In this document: positions 14,404 to 28,020 of the stretch, in pieces
Layout: every line of letters begins with the position of its first letter
Numbering within the stretch: position 1 is the first letter of the stretch
Notes under the pieces: model-generated
What the model saw: only the letters and a program-made list of their open reading frames with translations
Databases searched by the model: none
Told to the model about the DNA's origin: nothing
From: Halictus rubicundus
Taxonomy: Eukaryota; Arthropoda; Insecta; Hymenoptera; Halictidae
Direction of reading: 5' to 3'
Length of the DNA: 64,000 nt
NCBI RefSeq assembly: GCF_050948215.1
Contig: NC_135164.1
Span: 5,089,116 to 5,153,115, forward strand
Position numbers and translations under genes: made by a program

Positions 14404-15409
14404 TAAAACAAGAAATTATTTCTTGCTACTTTAGAAAATTTGTTCCTGAACGGGTGATTCATTGGAGTCTGACTTCGTTATAATGCAAGCGGTTAATGTT
14501 TTACCGTTGCATATTAGTATCGATCGCAACGAAATGGCGAAATGATTGGGATAAAAAAGTGTGAATTAATTTATTGATCTGTCTTGGTGCCTTACCATTG
14601 ATGGAATGTTGGGGAGCGTCTCGAGAAAAGCGAGCAAAGGCGTCGCCATATTTTCGCGTCTCGGGACATGTGGTCGGCGCGGAGCAGAACTTAATCTTTC
14701 GCGAGAAATTTCATTCCCGGCCAAAGAGAGTCTAATTAATCTCTTCCGGCGGAGGGTTTTCTCTTGCAAGCCTCGGCGACTGGAATTATTTCATTTTCCC
14801 GTTTCTTTAAGAGCAACCCCGTCGCGGCGTTTCCTCCGAGCGTTTAATTACCGGCCCAAGAATGTGTTGTGCTTGGCGTCGCGCGGCGGGGATCGTGTTT
14901 CTCGTCCGCGGATTTCCCTCCGTGGTTTAAATTGTATCTACAATTTGTAAGCCGCGCTGGAGAGCACCGGGGGTGGCTCTTGAAAATAGAGCCGCCATGT
15001 ACAATGCTGCCCGGGATCGGTCGTGCCAGCGGAAACGATACGAGTCGAAGCCATGATACGATTGTGCCGGGAACTGTATCTACCTCTGCCGTTCCGATGG
15101 AAATCTTTCGGAATAGTTTTCGCCTCTCCGCGATATTACCTTCCAAAGATGTTACACTCGTAACGTATGCGATTTTCCTCGGAAAATTATTGCTCGAGCG
15201 CGTTCAGTCTCGAATTAACTCCATTTTGTCTGTGCTCCGCGTAACCAGGAATCCTGAGCACACTTTAAAGATTTATTCTACGTTATTGTTAGTCGAGGTA
15301 TCTTCCTTCTTTAAAGTGTAAAAGGTTTGAACAGCGACCGCCATTAAATAAAAATATTCTACCTCGATTGCGACAAACGAGAGTCAATTAGCAACAGGAA
15401 TTTCTATTC

Positions 15410-15633
15410 TTAACACTAGGCTACGGGACCCGTCAAAATGACGGGTTCTAATATTTTTAATCCACGGTTATTGAGATTGTGAAGATCCATCTACGTGGAA
15501 TTACTCAACAAATTTATTTCTTTGGGCATATATTATTTTAAAGATGGCTAAAAACTTGAATAGACATATTCTTTTTATTTTTATAAAGTAATGTGAAATA
15601 CTCACCTTTAGTGCTCCGTAAACCTAGGGTTAA
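15410..15633 (-). mobile_element. TTAA MITE, CACTAGG family
   Basis: The left end is TTAACACTAGGCTACGGGACC and the right end CTCCGTAAACCTAGGGTTAA. The hairpin CCCGTCAAAATGACGGG near the left edge corresponds to the one near the right edge of the 39146 copy, giving reverse orientation. Confidence 0.8.
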
Positions 15634-16777
15634 TAACGTTAACTGTAAACCTACCGAGCGCTAAAAATGGCCGGCACGTGTAGCCTCATAAAACTGTTCC
15701 CAGCAACACGTGTCTCAAAAATGTACAATGTAAGCCCACATAAAAAGTTGCAAAATATAACTTTCAGTATTTCCTCTGTAACTCCGACCAGCTGCAATTT
15801 TTCCAAAAATTTGTTCACGTCATGTAATTGTTCCAACTCCTCGAAAAAAAAAAGAAATCCGAGTCGTATGGTCGAATATTAAAAAAGTTATCGTCCTTTC
15901 ATAGTGTCCGAACGGGCGGGGGCAATTCCTAGCAAAATGTTCGCTGAATTATTCCTGATTTTCGAAGGATCATCGAGCCAGATAGGCGTCATCGCGACAG
16001 CACAGAAATCACCGAGTTCCTGTAACGCTGTCTTTTCCGCAACCCTCGTCACCGACGAAGTTTGACAGCGAGACTCGGCCGCGTCGATCGTCTGTGTCGC
16101 GGAGGCGGAGGGAAGCAGCGCCGTCGGAATAGGTAGTAATCTCGACGATGGAGGTTTATCACGGCAGATGGACTAATTGATGTCATTCAAGGTATCATTA
16201 ATGCCGGTGTTCTTGGACGCGTATCAGCAGCTAGTGATTTCCACAAGCGGAGAAATCTTTTCAGACCGTGCCACTTCTCGCGACTTTCCGCTTCTCAAGA
16301 ATGGCTGAAGAGAAACGAACAACGACCGCGAGCGAGCGAGCGAGAGAACGAGAGAGAGAGAGAGTGAGAGAGAGAGAGGGAGAGAAAAGGGGGTAAGGTA
16401 GGGGTGTGTGCGAGAGCGAGGCCGAAGAAAGAGGGAGGGACGTGTTCGTGGGTGTCGAAGCCAGGAAAAGAGGGCGAGGGCGCGGAGGGGAACGCGCGGG
16501 GGCGGATGGAAGTATGAAGTGAGCATATTACTATTGAGAATAAGTACCTGGCTTCGAGATGGTGGTGGCTGCGCTCGGGGGATGAAGGCGGAAGGGGCTG
16601 AAGTAACGGCACACGGGGGTGGTTGCGTCGGGGGTACAAATGGGGTGGTACAATGGGCACTAATGGATCTCAAGCCGCCGCGAGAGGCGCTGCTTTTAAT
16701 CTAATTGTCCTTCGTAGCCGTCGCGATCGCGATCAGTGGTATTCAACTCTGATCCCTCGACCACCCCCACACCCCCT

Positions 16778-16778
<1 letters not shown>

Positions 16779-16819
<41 letters not shown>
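16779..16819. repeat. (CT)n microsatellite
   Basis: A CT run broken by a single CCC; a GA-rich block at 16350-16384 lies 400 bp away on the same strand. Confidence 0.95.
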
Positions 16820-16822
<3 letters not shown>

Positions 16823-17734
16823 GTGTGTTCCGCTCTTAAAACATATGATTACGCGGGCACGACAACGCGGGCAAAAATAAAGAGGAAGCAAAATCGTTCC
16901 GCGGCCGAGGTCGAAAACGGCGGCCGGGAACTTTTCCGGCCGCGGCAATTAAATTCCAACGAATAATAAACGTTTATTAAATTTTTGTAATACACCGTTT
17001 ATTAGAAGTTTATTACATTCGACATGTGTCCGGCTCCCGGCAATTTGACACCGGCCCCGAGAGTCCTTTGAAATTGGTCTTTGCTTTCCGCACACGCGAG
17101 CGAAATTTTCGAGCCACGGTGGAAATTGCGCTGCGCGTTTTCTTGAGCTGCGCGCGGAACGCAATGTCATTGGGCGGAAAGTGTGCTTGACGTGAACGTC
17201 GAAAACTGTCCATCGAGAAATGTTGTGTCGATCCTTGGTGATTTCTTTCTTTTTTTTTTTTTTCTTTTTTGAGGATCGTCGGCTATTCGACGAGTATCGG
17301 TGAGTATGCTGCGCGGACAGGTAAAGGTGCGAATGCTTACGATACGGCACCGCGAATGAAAGCGGGGAAAAAGTGGACCCGGGAGCGTTTCTTTCTCATT
17401 CTAGTGGTTCCATTTAGCGGAACTTTACTGCATTATGCGACACGGCTGTTCAGCTAAAACGCGGGCGGGGGGAGAAATTTCGAAAGCATGCGCGTGCTCT
17501 TTCTAATGCTGCGAGTATAACATGTCTGCGGAGAGATCTCGAGTGCGGCGAGACCGTTCCTCCTGACGCGGACTTTTCGCGTTCCCGTCGAAAATTCTGC
17601 CGGGCAGATTAATTAAAAGATTCCTCTGAGGTCGCGGGTGAGATAATATTTTTCATAATCGCGTCAGCACCGGCTAATTTCGCGGAAAGAAACGGTTTCC
17701 TTTTTAAGTCTGATTACCAAACGATGCCCCAAAA

Positions 17735-17737
<3 letters not shown>

Positions 17738-17780
<43 letters not shown>
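17738..17780. repeat. (TA)n microsatellite
   Basis: A pure TA run of about 42 bp flanked by ACA/CAT, the only long TA tract in the window. Confidence 0.97.
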
Positions 17781-17783
<3 letters not shown>

Positions 17784-19976
17784 GTTCAGCGGATTCTAGG
17801 AACTTCACTGAAGCGATTTACAGCGAAAATGCAATGCGAGTTTCTTAAGTACCGAAGTGACTCGGTTTTCGGAGAACATTCTATTCACCAGTCTCGGAAT
17901 GAATAGCAGGAATTATATTCTTTCCTGTGAAATCGTGCGAAGAAATTAAATTACTTTGACCACGATTAAATTGTGACTTACATAAATCATCATTGATCAC
18001 TTTTCGCGGGATGAACGCCTCGAGATACCGTTGTTGCGTTTATAACAAAATATGAAAAAGAATTGATCCGTTTATCGTTATTCAATTTTTATACAGGAAC
18101 TTGTTACGTTGTTGAATAATGTTAATGCTGGGAATAATCATCTACGGCCAGCACACAGTATCTCCATAAAATATCGTACGAAAAACTCGCCGTCGAACCT
18201 AATTCGTCCAACCGATTTGTAATTAGGCGACACCCTCGCGTGTTACAACTTCCACCCCCATGGAGTATACTCCCACGATGGGAACGGAGTGAAACGAGCC
18301 AGAAATACAGGGTGTTCACTAATATAAACAGCTACAGAGTCACCACCGATGTTCACATGCTCGTGAAATTGGTGTCGTTCGAAACTCAAAATGTTTGCGC
18401 TTGCCGCACTGCCACTATAGAAAATAAATTAATTACAGATTCCTGCGAGCAATGGTCCACTAACCATTGTCACACAATGTACAAAAATCTACGGTACAAA
18501 TAACGTACAGGCAATCGTCTTGTCACTTGTTAGCGGACTAAAAATATTGAAATCAAATTTCTCATAAATTACTCAACACAACTGTCTTCACTCCCATTTT
18601 CGTGCCACATACAATAACAGTTAAAATATCTATTCCATTAATTAGAATTTTTCATATTTTGCACGATTGCTTCCAAATTCTAAAAATTAAGCAATAAGCA
18701 ATTTGGCCTCGTGTAAAATATTCTGTAACACTCGTAGAGCCAGTACACAGACGACGTTCCCTGAAGAGTTAATGTAATTTTTCGAGTTTAAATAAAAGTA
18801 TAGAGATTGTATGTATACAAGATATGCTCACCTCTGTGTACAAAAAAAGAATTGAGTTCTAGCAGCGATAGAAATATCGCGTCCGGCAATATTTGATAAT
18901 TTTACAGCGGTTTGGCCCCTCGTGTTCGAATCACGATGAACGTTTGCGGACACCCTGTGTCATAGTAGGAAAGCTCGGTCAGGAAGCGAGCCGCAACGTT
19001 TCCCGCAGAGCTGCGGTATCGCATGATCTTATCGAGACGGTCCGATGACGATCGTCCTGGCGCGCAGGTGGCGCAATAATTACTTCCCCGTGCTTTGGCC
19101 CCTCGGCAGCGCGCGCGAGCGGACTCGGGCCAGTTCAATAACGATAACGATAATTGTCGCGTCTGTGTCGTCGCGATAAATTCCTGATAAGACGGATAAA
19201 TTGGTCGGATTGTAATTGCCGTTGTGCGTGTTACCAGGATGAGCGTACCTGTCGGGCCACGTGGGAAGCCTGTAAGGGTGGGGGTGGACGCGATTAAACG
19301 GGGCATCGGCGATGTTTACACCGAAACTCGCCGTGGGAATCGAATTCCTGGCCCCCCTGGCACCGAAGGGGGCACCGAAAAGACCTGCGCCAGCTGTGTG
19401 TGCCCCCCGTCGCACAATCCCGGATTCAGGAAATCGTCGAAATCTTTCCGTGATTAATGACACGGAAGCGATTTCGCCGCGCGACACTGTTAACTCGGTT
19501 CTCACAGAATTGGGGGCGACAGAGCGGGGAAAATAAGTTCATTAGGCGAGAATGCGCCCCGGATGTGTGATGCATGGAATATTACGACGCCTCTGCGGAT
19601 GCGCAGCTTAGGACCCGCTGATCTTTACTAGCCCCTGTTTGCCGCTAACGAGCAATATTGAGGTAATGCATTCTTTCCTGAACCTGCGTTTCCCGTATTT
19701 TTCGTAATGAGTTTCGGATACCAGTGATTTTGGGAAGGCGAATTTTTTAGAACTGTGTTGTTCAACTTTCTTACCCTTGTACCTGTCGTTAACAATGACG
19801 ATATTGAGGTAATTTGCTTGACAATGCTCAAGTAATTTCGAAACGACACATTTTTGTTCTATTCAATTTTTTTCGTTTCTAGGCCTCGTTAGTCTCGTTT
19901 ATTAATGTATACTATTGGTGTAGATATCTTTCTCAGATCTATTTTTCTGATATTTGAAGTGATAAATAGTTTCAGT

Positions 19977-20370
19977 AACAATGTCAAAGAAATTTTGAGA
20001 GGACGTCTAGTTTGACTGATATTATTTTTATTAGATCCTTGTATCAATTTTTTCCATAAATAAATAGTATCGACGTGGATGTTTTTCCTGTACCCGATTA
20101 GTATTTTTAACAGCAATGTCAAGATAATTTTGAGAGGACGTCTAGTTTGACTGATATTATTTTTATTAGATCCTTGTATCAATTTTTTCCATAAATAAAT
20201 AGTATCGACATGGATGTTTTTCCTGTACCCGATTAATATTTTTAACAGCAATGTCAAGATAATTTGACTGATATTATTTTTATTAGATCCTTGTATCAAT
20301 TTTTTCCATAAATAAATAGTATTGACATGGATGTTTTTCCTATACCTGATTAATATTTTTAACAACAATG
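19977..20370. repeat. 135-bp tandem repeat, about three copies
   Basis: Units start at ATGTCAAaGA (19981), ATGTCAAGAT (20116) and ATGTCAAGAT (20251), a 135-bp period; the last lacks about 18 bp (GAGAGGACGTCTAGTT) and ends near 20368. AT-rich. The open frame on the minus strand exists only because 135 is divisible by three. Confidence 0.9.
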
Positions 20371-20640
20371 AGTTCCGGTAGTAATATTGAAGTGGTTAAT
20401 ATTTTATTTCTCCTCGGCCTAACGTGACAATTTTGACATATTTATCACTGATTCTGGAGAAGCAGTACGGCGAAACAATCTTGATTTAATTTTGTGTTAT
20501 CATGCCACAGTTGTTTCTAATTTTTGCAAAGAAGGAGTTCAAAAGATTTCAATCTAATTAATTACCTTTCAATTATATTCTTGATCTGCCAGTATACTGT
20601 TAATTTGACACCTAGGGAAACATTAAATTGTGGAATGTAT

Positions 20641-20646
20641 TTTATT
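20641..20646 (-). terminator. Candidate hbn poly(A) signal (AATAAA on minus strand)
   Basis: This is the first canonical AATAAA found on the minus strand after the hbn stop, 1.09 kb downstream. A variant ATTAAA at 20993-20998 is closer. Neither is supported beyond the hexamer, so the 3' UTR end is unknown. Confidence 0.2.
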
Positions 20647-21542
20647 TTCCAGTATTGCAGCGATTGTTTTAACAATCGTAAGTGGAATTGAACAGTCTTC
20701 ATCCCTGTATACTAAACTAGTCGCGGCTGGTTCGAGCCGATGTTTCACTGTCAAAAGATGAAGGGGTGTATGAGTGATGGAAATGAAACGTCCACGAATG
20801 TCATTAGTATCATATATTTTCTCTTGGCGTAATTAACTACATATGTACACGGGGGGTAACCGCACATGCTTCTACATATACGCACGTCAGTGTATGATAC
20901 ATGTATGTTACAAAAATTCCTCGTCCGCTACAATTCGTACCAATCGTCGTCGCGACTTCTAAGAAAAACCGGGTCCTCTAAGAACGTTCATGTTTAATTC
21001 ATGTTCAGAACGTTCCTCTAAAATTGTTCGCGTTCATCGTCTAAATAAACCGAGGGAAGGATATAATACGAATAAATTCTGTAATCAGGATAACCGTTTC
21101 GAGTCAATAGTTTTTAAAGCCGCATCTCTATCAACACATTCGCATCACATATAATTATCATAGATTGCTCTCGCAAATAATCCTCGGTGAAGTGGTAACG
21201 CTTAACAGAAAATAATAAGATCGTAACGAATGCTTTCGGAAGACCGCCAGCGGTTCAAACAGCACTCAACTTAAGGTAAAGCCTCGCTAATATGTTCGCA
21301 ATTGTCGGAACGGTCCCAATTGTCACGCGATGCTAGACTAGGTTGCGTTCCGTTCCAGAAATCACCCTGAAGAAAAACCCTCGGGGCTCTCTACACACCT
21401 CTACGCTCTAAACCGAACTGTACACGCGCACAACTCTCTATTATTATCAGACACCAGACTTCAAGCTATCTGACAATCACAGTCCAGAAGCCGCCCTCTG
21501 CAGGCCCATTCCCCCGTCACCTCTAACTCAGAAATGCTTTTA

Positions 21543-21654
21543 GAGTTCTTCTGGAATGGGCCAACGCTTCCGTCAACTATACATGTCCTCGGCCTCGTCG
21601 TCTGAGAGTTCTTCTAGAATGGCCTCACCAACTGTACACGTCCTTGAATCGTCG
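21543..21654. repeat. Imperfect ~60-bp duplication downstream of hbn
   Basis: GAGTTCTTCTGGAATGGgCC at 21543 and GAGTTCTTCTAGAATGGCCT at 21606 start two units that both continue into CAACTrTACAyGTCCT. They lie within 200 bp of the hbn stop, probably in its 3' UTR. Confidence 0.6.
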
Positions 21655-21732
21655 AACACCGAGGTGTCCGGCAATCACAGTCCCCGAACCACCAGCAACA
21701 GGGTGTTCCCCAAGGTACCCAGCGGTCCTCTA

Positions 21733-22196
21733 TTAATTGTCCACCTTGCGCAGTACCTCCTCAGCCTTCACTCTCAGCACCTCCGCGCTCTGTCTCCTGA
21801 TCTCGTCGTCGGACGACGCCGAGTCCTCTTCTTTGTCGTGTTTCGAACTCAGGTTCTGGGGCAGGCTTTGCACGCCGAGGTTCAAAGGGTGTCCGTGTAG
21901 GTGGGTGCCAAGCGTGTGCCCGTTGACGTTGCCGTGGTTCAGGGTCGAGGCCGGGTTCAGGCCGACCGGAAGCACCGTGCTGAGAGACGCCAGGTTCTGG
22001 GGTAGCGGCAGCCCGATGTACTGCGACAGGATCGCGTGCAGGGGCGGCAGTTTAGGCGCGCTGGCTGGCCAAGGCGGTGGGAACACCGGCGGGATGAACC
22101 AGGGGAACGCGCCCGTCGAACCCCCCGACGGGTCCGCACCTGGCATACCGCCGGCCGATTGGAGTAAACGGGCGTGAAGGGACAGCTCGTTCACAC
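21733..22196 (-). CDS. hbn: hbn coding exon 4 (proline-rich region and C-terminus)
   Basis: The acceptor is GATTACAG|GTG at 22197. The two bases GT complete Gly139, and the frame runs 153 further codons to TAA at 21733-21735. Residues 169-190 are aromatic/proline-rich (FPWFIPPVFPPPW), followed by LHAILSQYIGLPLPQNLASLS at 191 onward, a Gly/Asn/His stretch, an acidic serine cluster (264-271) and RRQSAEVLRVKAEEVL, which resembles an OAR motif. Base composition is GC-rich compared with the flanking introns. Confidence 0.93.
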
Positions 22197-25100
22197 CTGT
22201 AATCACACAGTTTTGCACGGGTTTTAGTTCATTGTTTCTGGGAATATCGCCGGGGGTTGGTCACCGGCTGAAAGGGTAGCTGGCTGGCCCTTTGCGGTCC
22301 GAAGGGGCAAAGGACACCGTGCGGTCCAGCTGCGATTGTTCGAATTCGCGTTAACATTTCTTCGAATGGTCTGTATTAGCTCGTTGGAGAAGTGTCGTTT
22401 CTTATTGCACCGTGCCTCTAATTTTTTTTGTTTTGAAACGGTAGTATTGTAAAGGTTCCTTATATTATTCCCCGAGCTGTTGTTCTTGGTGAAACCTCTA
22501 TCAACGTATTCGTGACGTTTTTCTGATTAAAATGAGTCCAAACACGATGCAATTCGGATCACTTTTACTTCTCTAATTCACGATAAAGCAGAACCTCCCT
22601 TATACGAACTAATCAATGGAACGTCACCGTTTACACATGAAACATGTATTCGAGTAATGGAGAATTCATCGGGGAGTCATCATCGGTTCGGAGAATCGAG
22701 ATTCCACTGAATTGTGTATTCAACAAGCAATTGTGTGTCGAACTATGTCATGCGTAGGCTTATTTTAACCCTTTGCACTAGACGCTATTTTCATTCTAAA
22801 ACTAAATTTTTCTTCCGTTTTACATATTTTTTGTAATTTCTTTGAAATAATGCCACAACAATTTCTAGTGGTGCTTCAGAGTCACCACTCGAGTGCAAAG
22901 GGTTAATCAGAGGAGACGTTGCAAGTATGTTGGTACAGGTTCAATAAGAAAATAATTAAAAATGAAAAAGTTCGGAACAATATTTTCTACGTAAAAGTAG
23001 TCAAAGAATTAACAAAATTCTCCCGTTGAAGTACTTTTTATGTAAACTATACTTTCAACGGTTGACAAAATAAGATAAACGGAACGAAGTGTATGATAAA
23101 ATGAAATTTTGTGCTTTAATTATTAGAATTGTAGGGATCGTGGTCAACGTAATTTATATAATGGAACAAGAACTCGTTTTCTATTGTCTTTCCTATTTTT
23201 GAGGATTAAACAGGTTACAGTTAATTAATGAATGCAAAATTTGATTGTCCACTGCGAAGACGTTCTCCGTCTACGCCTATGGACTGCTAGATCTCCTGAA
23301 AATTGATGGCCATCTGTTCGCGCAGAGATCCGCCTGCATGCAACGGAAATTGTGCGGCCAGCGAACGGAGCAAAACGAAATTAACCCCTTGTGTCCTGCA
23401 GCTATGCTGCGGTACCACTTTCATCTTTGAATTCAATATACTCGGATTTTGATTTTCGATTTAACCCTCGGATGACGGAAGTTTTTCTGGACTTTACAAA
23501 CACCGATGCACGTGTCTGCTGAACTGCTGTATGCATTTGTCCTGTTAAGGGGTTGAACGGGGCTTTATGGAACTTGTAGCGTGCTGGGTCAGAATCGACC
23601 CTACCATATGCATATAGTCTCATTTATGATCGTGAACGTGCTCATGCTCGGTGTACCTTTCTAACAATTATTATGTTTATGTTTCTTTCTTTAAATCTTT
23701 AAAAAAATGAGGACCTAAATAATAATAATCTTCAATTGTAAATCTTATATACAAATTTAAATTTTATATTTCATTGCATATTAGCAAAATACAAACATGA
23801 ATGTGTCAAAAAAGACCGGGAGGACACAGCTGGGAAATCCTTAATTAGTTAGCTGATTATACAATTTAGGAACTTTCTTTTTATTATAATAAAATTCTGA
23901 CAATCTTTTTAGAAGGAATTATCCGAACTGTTTTGTCAATATATTTAATAAAACGAGTATAATTTTATTCGTGACAAATAAAGGTACGTTATCAGTCGTT
24001 TAGAGAGATTCTTACTTAAAATAACAATGGGACGCTCTTTCGAAGCGAAATTTAATTCAAATGATATGTTATATGATATGTTCATAGATGTCCAAGGTAA
24101 AATTAACCTCGCACGATCTAAGGCGCGACTTTCATTCGCTCGGTTCACGGAAGGTAGAGAGCTTCATTGTTTTCCATCGGGCCGTAATTACTCGAGTAAA
24201 AAAGAAAATGCATTTCGGAGAAATTCACCCGTTTTTCCCGGGGATGGTCGGTCTCGTATGGACATGTTTCACGGGGCATCAAGGGTCCGGTTTTCATGAA
24301 AAATGAAACGGTCCGTCGCGCCTCGCTCGCATGCGATGGCCGCGATGGCCGACGCTGAAATTAGGTGTAATTGGCGTCGATTGCATCTACCCCTCGTAAC
24401 GTTTCTCGCGCCTTGCCCGCTCGTATATTAGCAAACAGACTGCCGCACGATTGATCGCGTCGCAAATGGCCTGGGCTTTACAAAAATTTTTGATTTCCTG
24501 GGCAAACCGAAAAGCGAAAGTCCAAACAGTTCGGTACTGTTTGAACGAGCGAATCGAAATAGTTAACCCTTTAACGCTCAAAAGGCAAATATGCGCTTTT
24601 TAAAGGGCTGATAGAAACAACGGAATAACACTAATAGAACACGTACCGAATGCTAAAAGTGATTAATACGCATTGCCTCTGAAAGATGATAATATTGTCA
24701 CTTTATTTCGACTTTGCCCAATTTTAATTGTAATGCATGCTGAATAAATGCATTTCTTCAATACCAATAAAATCGTTTTCATAATTCCTAGAATTGTGAA
24801 ATAAAAAATCTGAAACTGGTCATACGGGCTAGTAGTGGTGCGTGCATTGTTACAGGGTTCGTTTGACACATTTTTTGATATTTGATTAATTTTTTCAGAC
24901 GTGAAACGGTTAAATTGTAATCGGAACTCACCGCTCTGTTCCACGTGCATGAAACTGGTATCTCTGCCAAGCGCCTTCTCCTTCTTGCGCCATTTTGCAC
25001 GCCGATTTTGGAACCAGACCTGGAAACAAAAAAACCAAGACGTTCAAAATTAACATTAACCACACCAGCGTAAAAATTTGTTTCGAGATTACTTGCTTTA

Positions 25101-27938
25101 ACAAAAAACTCTTATTTTTCCTTTGGATAAATTAAAGAGGAGCTTGGTCTACCAACTCCAAAATACCGATATATTTTTGTTTTAATCAATAGTGGTACCA
25201 TCCATATTTTCACGTAAATGGACCACAACAAATTCACGTAAAGCGACTAGAACAGAACCGCAACATTGCGCACAGTTCCCAATGAATTAATTTCATTCGT
25301 GCTTTCACGAAACTCGGTAGAAAGAAAAAAGTCAATAACGTTGATTAAAAGGAAAAAGAAATTGCCCGTTGGAGGAACAATTGTCGCGCGAAATCATCGA
25401 ATTATTTCTCGGAAGAAAATACGCCAGCGACGCATGAGAACCCTAGCCAGCCGTATCAGAACCACCCAACAAAAGCTTGCTCTCGAGGTTGATTAAGCTA
25501 ATTGTTAACAATTATCCTGATTTCCTCCGTACCCCTGAGTGCCGGCAACCCCTGCCCTCGCCCCTCGCCTTCCTACCAAACCCCTGGCACGCCGTTACCG
25601 TTGGCCCCGTTGCCATATAAATGCTTTCGCTTTCCGCCTGAGCTGCTCTGATTTTTCGTGGCCACCGGCAGACCCCGCGAAACAGACGGAGAAAGGAGAG
25701 GCAGATTGCGTTTTACATCCTGCCCCTATTGTGTCGGATAGCCACAGAGCTTTTCACAAGACGACGACGCGCGTCGCGATCGACGACGTCGATCCGATAC
25801 GCGTCGATCCTCGCGTCATCCTCTTGCGCACCGATCGTTTCCTCTCCGGCCCTTCTTCCGTCAACGATGTCGGGAATCAATTTTTATATCCGCAGAACGT
25901 CTACGAAAGAATTACATTACAGTGATTTCTCTATATACGTCGCCAAGGCCTGGGCGATAAATGTCGCGGAATTATCCCCACTACCGATACTTCGTGAGGG
26001 GCCACGAAGCTCGAGAAGCCTCGGACGCCGAGGAGTGTAAACGGCTCGGTTATGTCCCCTGCACGATACAAGACGCTGGCAAGGCCCGTGTTGTGGACAT
26101 ATATCGAGAACTCGCTGTATCTACCGGTGACTATTTCTTAATTTTGGAGTTTCAACCCTGAGGTGGTGTACTGCTTCCTAAGTAGAAGAACTTCTGGGAT
26201 CTCCCTCAAATTTCGATTAAAATTTACTGAAATATTTTGCTTAATTTTTTTTTTAAATAACGTGGTAGGTGCCGTTAAACGTGTATTAAAAATTGAGAAA
26301 CCTTGCACTTCGTTTACCGCTTAATTATATTAAAGTTGAATAAAGTGGGCAGAGCACTTAACGTGTTGGAACATAGACGAGTTCAGGTGTGTCGTACAAA
26401 TTCTTTTTTAAAATATTTGTTAGATCCTTTCCTAAAATATGTGCCGACACTACAAAGTCTAACAATTTAATTGCAGAAAATTTTGGGGATTTCCATAATG
26501 ACGAAACATCAGCATCGCGAACCCGAAAAATCCGTTGAAATTGATCACGGGGAGAGGGAATGCTCTATATCCTTTCTGATATGAATTTTTGCGAGCAGGG
26601 CAAGCGGCCGCGGCGTCAGTTGGCAAAAAGACAACAAAGCGAGTAGAAAATACAGTCGGCAGAACTACAGGGGGAAGTTTGAAAGTGACTGGGACCGCGC
26701 GCGGTCGTCGGCTCGGCGAGGGAAAGAGGCGAACGTCGCGAGGCCGGGACGGTAAATTCAATTGCCTAATTGCTGTTAATTATTTAATCGTTGCTGAATA
26801 CCCCGCTAACGCCTAAGTGCTCGCAAACCTTGCAGTGCGTCGTTTAAGCGACCCAACGCGAACCCGAAAGTTTGAATCCCGTCCCCGCACACCACCACAA
26901 CCACCACCACCACCACCGTGCGCACCCTGTGTCCCGTACAATATCCTCGGTGTAACGTTTTCACCGTCTCCGCCGCAAATTTCCTGTTCGCGCGGTGTCT
27001 CCCCCCTCTCTCACTCTCTCTCTCTCTCTCTCTCTCTCTCCTCAAACTTTCCATTTTTCGTGTCCACCGTGTCACCCCTCTTCGAGTTCTTTTTCAATCA
27101 ATCTCGCGGAAAACTAAAACGCGATCCTTTGTCTCCGGCTATTGTTCCTTCGACGACAATACACGCCGAAAGCGACGGCGGGGGTGCGTGTGGGCGGACT
27201 CGTATATTTGTCGGGGCAAAAATCGGCGGAGGGGAAAGATGAAAAACGAAAAAAAGAAAAGAAAAAAATCCGTCGCGATTGAAACGCGGCGTCGCGTCGG
27301 GCGGCGTCGGACACCGTCAGAAAAAGCGAAAGCGGAGTGATACGAGAGTGTCGCGCGTAGAATAGGAAGCGGGCAGAAACGATTCGCGATTCCATTACCA
27401 TCGACGGCGGCGGTCCGATCGACGATCGAACGCGATACATCGACGAGGTGGAGGCGCGAGGACGGCGGCGGGGGGGAGGGGGAGGAGGCAGAGGCCCGAC
27501 CATTAATACCGAAAAATGGGTAATTTCGCATCTGGAATTGAGGGCGGCGAGGGAGGAGCAGCGGAGGATTTCCTAGATTGAAATAAAGTGGCCGTGGCAC
27601 CACTGCGCCGCGGCGGATCATTTAGCGGTTTTGTCGAGCGACGGCCAATTGCCGGCATTGTCGCTTGGCTGTACCACAATGGGCCAATCGGAATGCTCTC
27701 TGTCTCTTTTCAGCTCCGCGCCACCCTTCGACGACTGCTCCATCCACGACCCTTCTCTCCACCGCTATATATACGTACACACAACCGCCCCCCCCCCCTG
27801 TATAGGTGTGTACAACGCTCTTTCTCGCTCTCTTCGTCCCTCTTTCGCCGATCATCCTCCTCTCTCTACTCCTTCTATCTACTATTCTACTCCGTCTAGC
27901 TACACTCGATCTAGCCACCCTCTCTCTTCGACTACGGT

Positions 27939-28020
<82 letters not shown>

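Larger units (their letters stand above)
11654..19976. other. Noncoding flank with scattered MITEs
   Basis: Outside the listed elements it is mixed AT- and CpG-rich sequence. Frames of 130-150 codons (13483-13911, 14869-15321) have no recognisable domain, splice context or compositional support. No RNA gene was seen. Confidence 0.55.
20371..21732 (-). other. hbn 3' flank, probable 3' UTR in its upper part
   Basis: This follows the hbn stop. It holds the 60-bp duplication at 21543-21654 and candidate poly(A) hexamers at 20993 and 20641. No other gene was seen. Confidence 0.5.

Noticed and set aside
14869..15321. 150-codon plus-strand open frame
   Set aside because: No family resemblance, an overlapping open frame on the other strand, and an isolated CpG-rich context.
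18308..18962. Inverted ACAGGGTGTYC ends about 650 bp apart, resembling mariner-type termini
   Set aside because: Only about 11 bp match, no transposase remnants, and this end motif is common in insect DNA.
21556..22177. Plus-strand frames opposite hbn exon 4
   Set aside because: Shadows of the hbn coding exon and its 3' flank; the minus strand carries the clear homeobox gene.
24562..24913. Possible additional TTAA element (TTAACCCTTTAACGC ... ACGTGAAACGGTTAA)
   Set aside because: End similarity is only about 13 of 17 and no second copy is present, so it could not be separated from chance.
26860..26890. tRNA B-box-like GTTTGAATCCC
   Set aside because: No matching A box, anticodon arm or acceptor stem could be formed around it.
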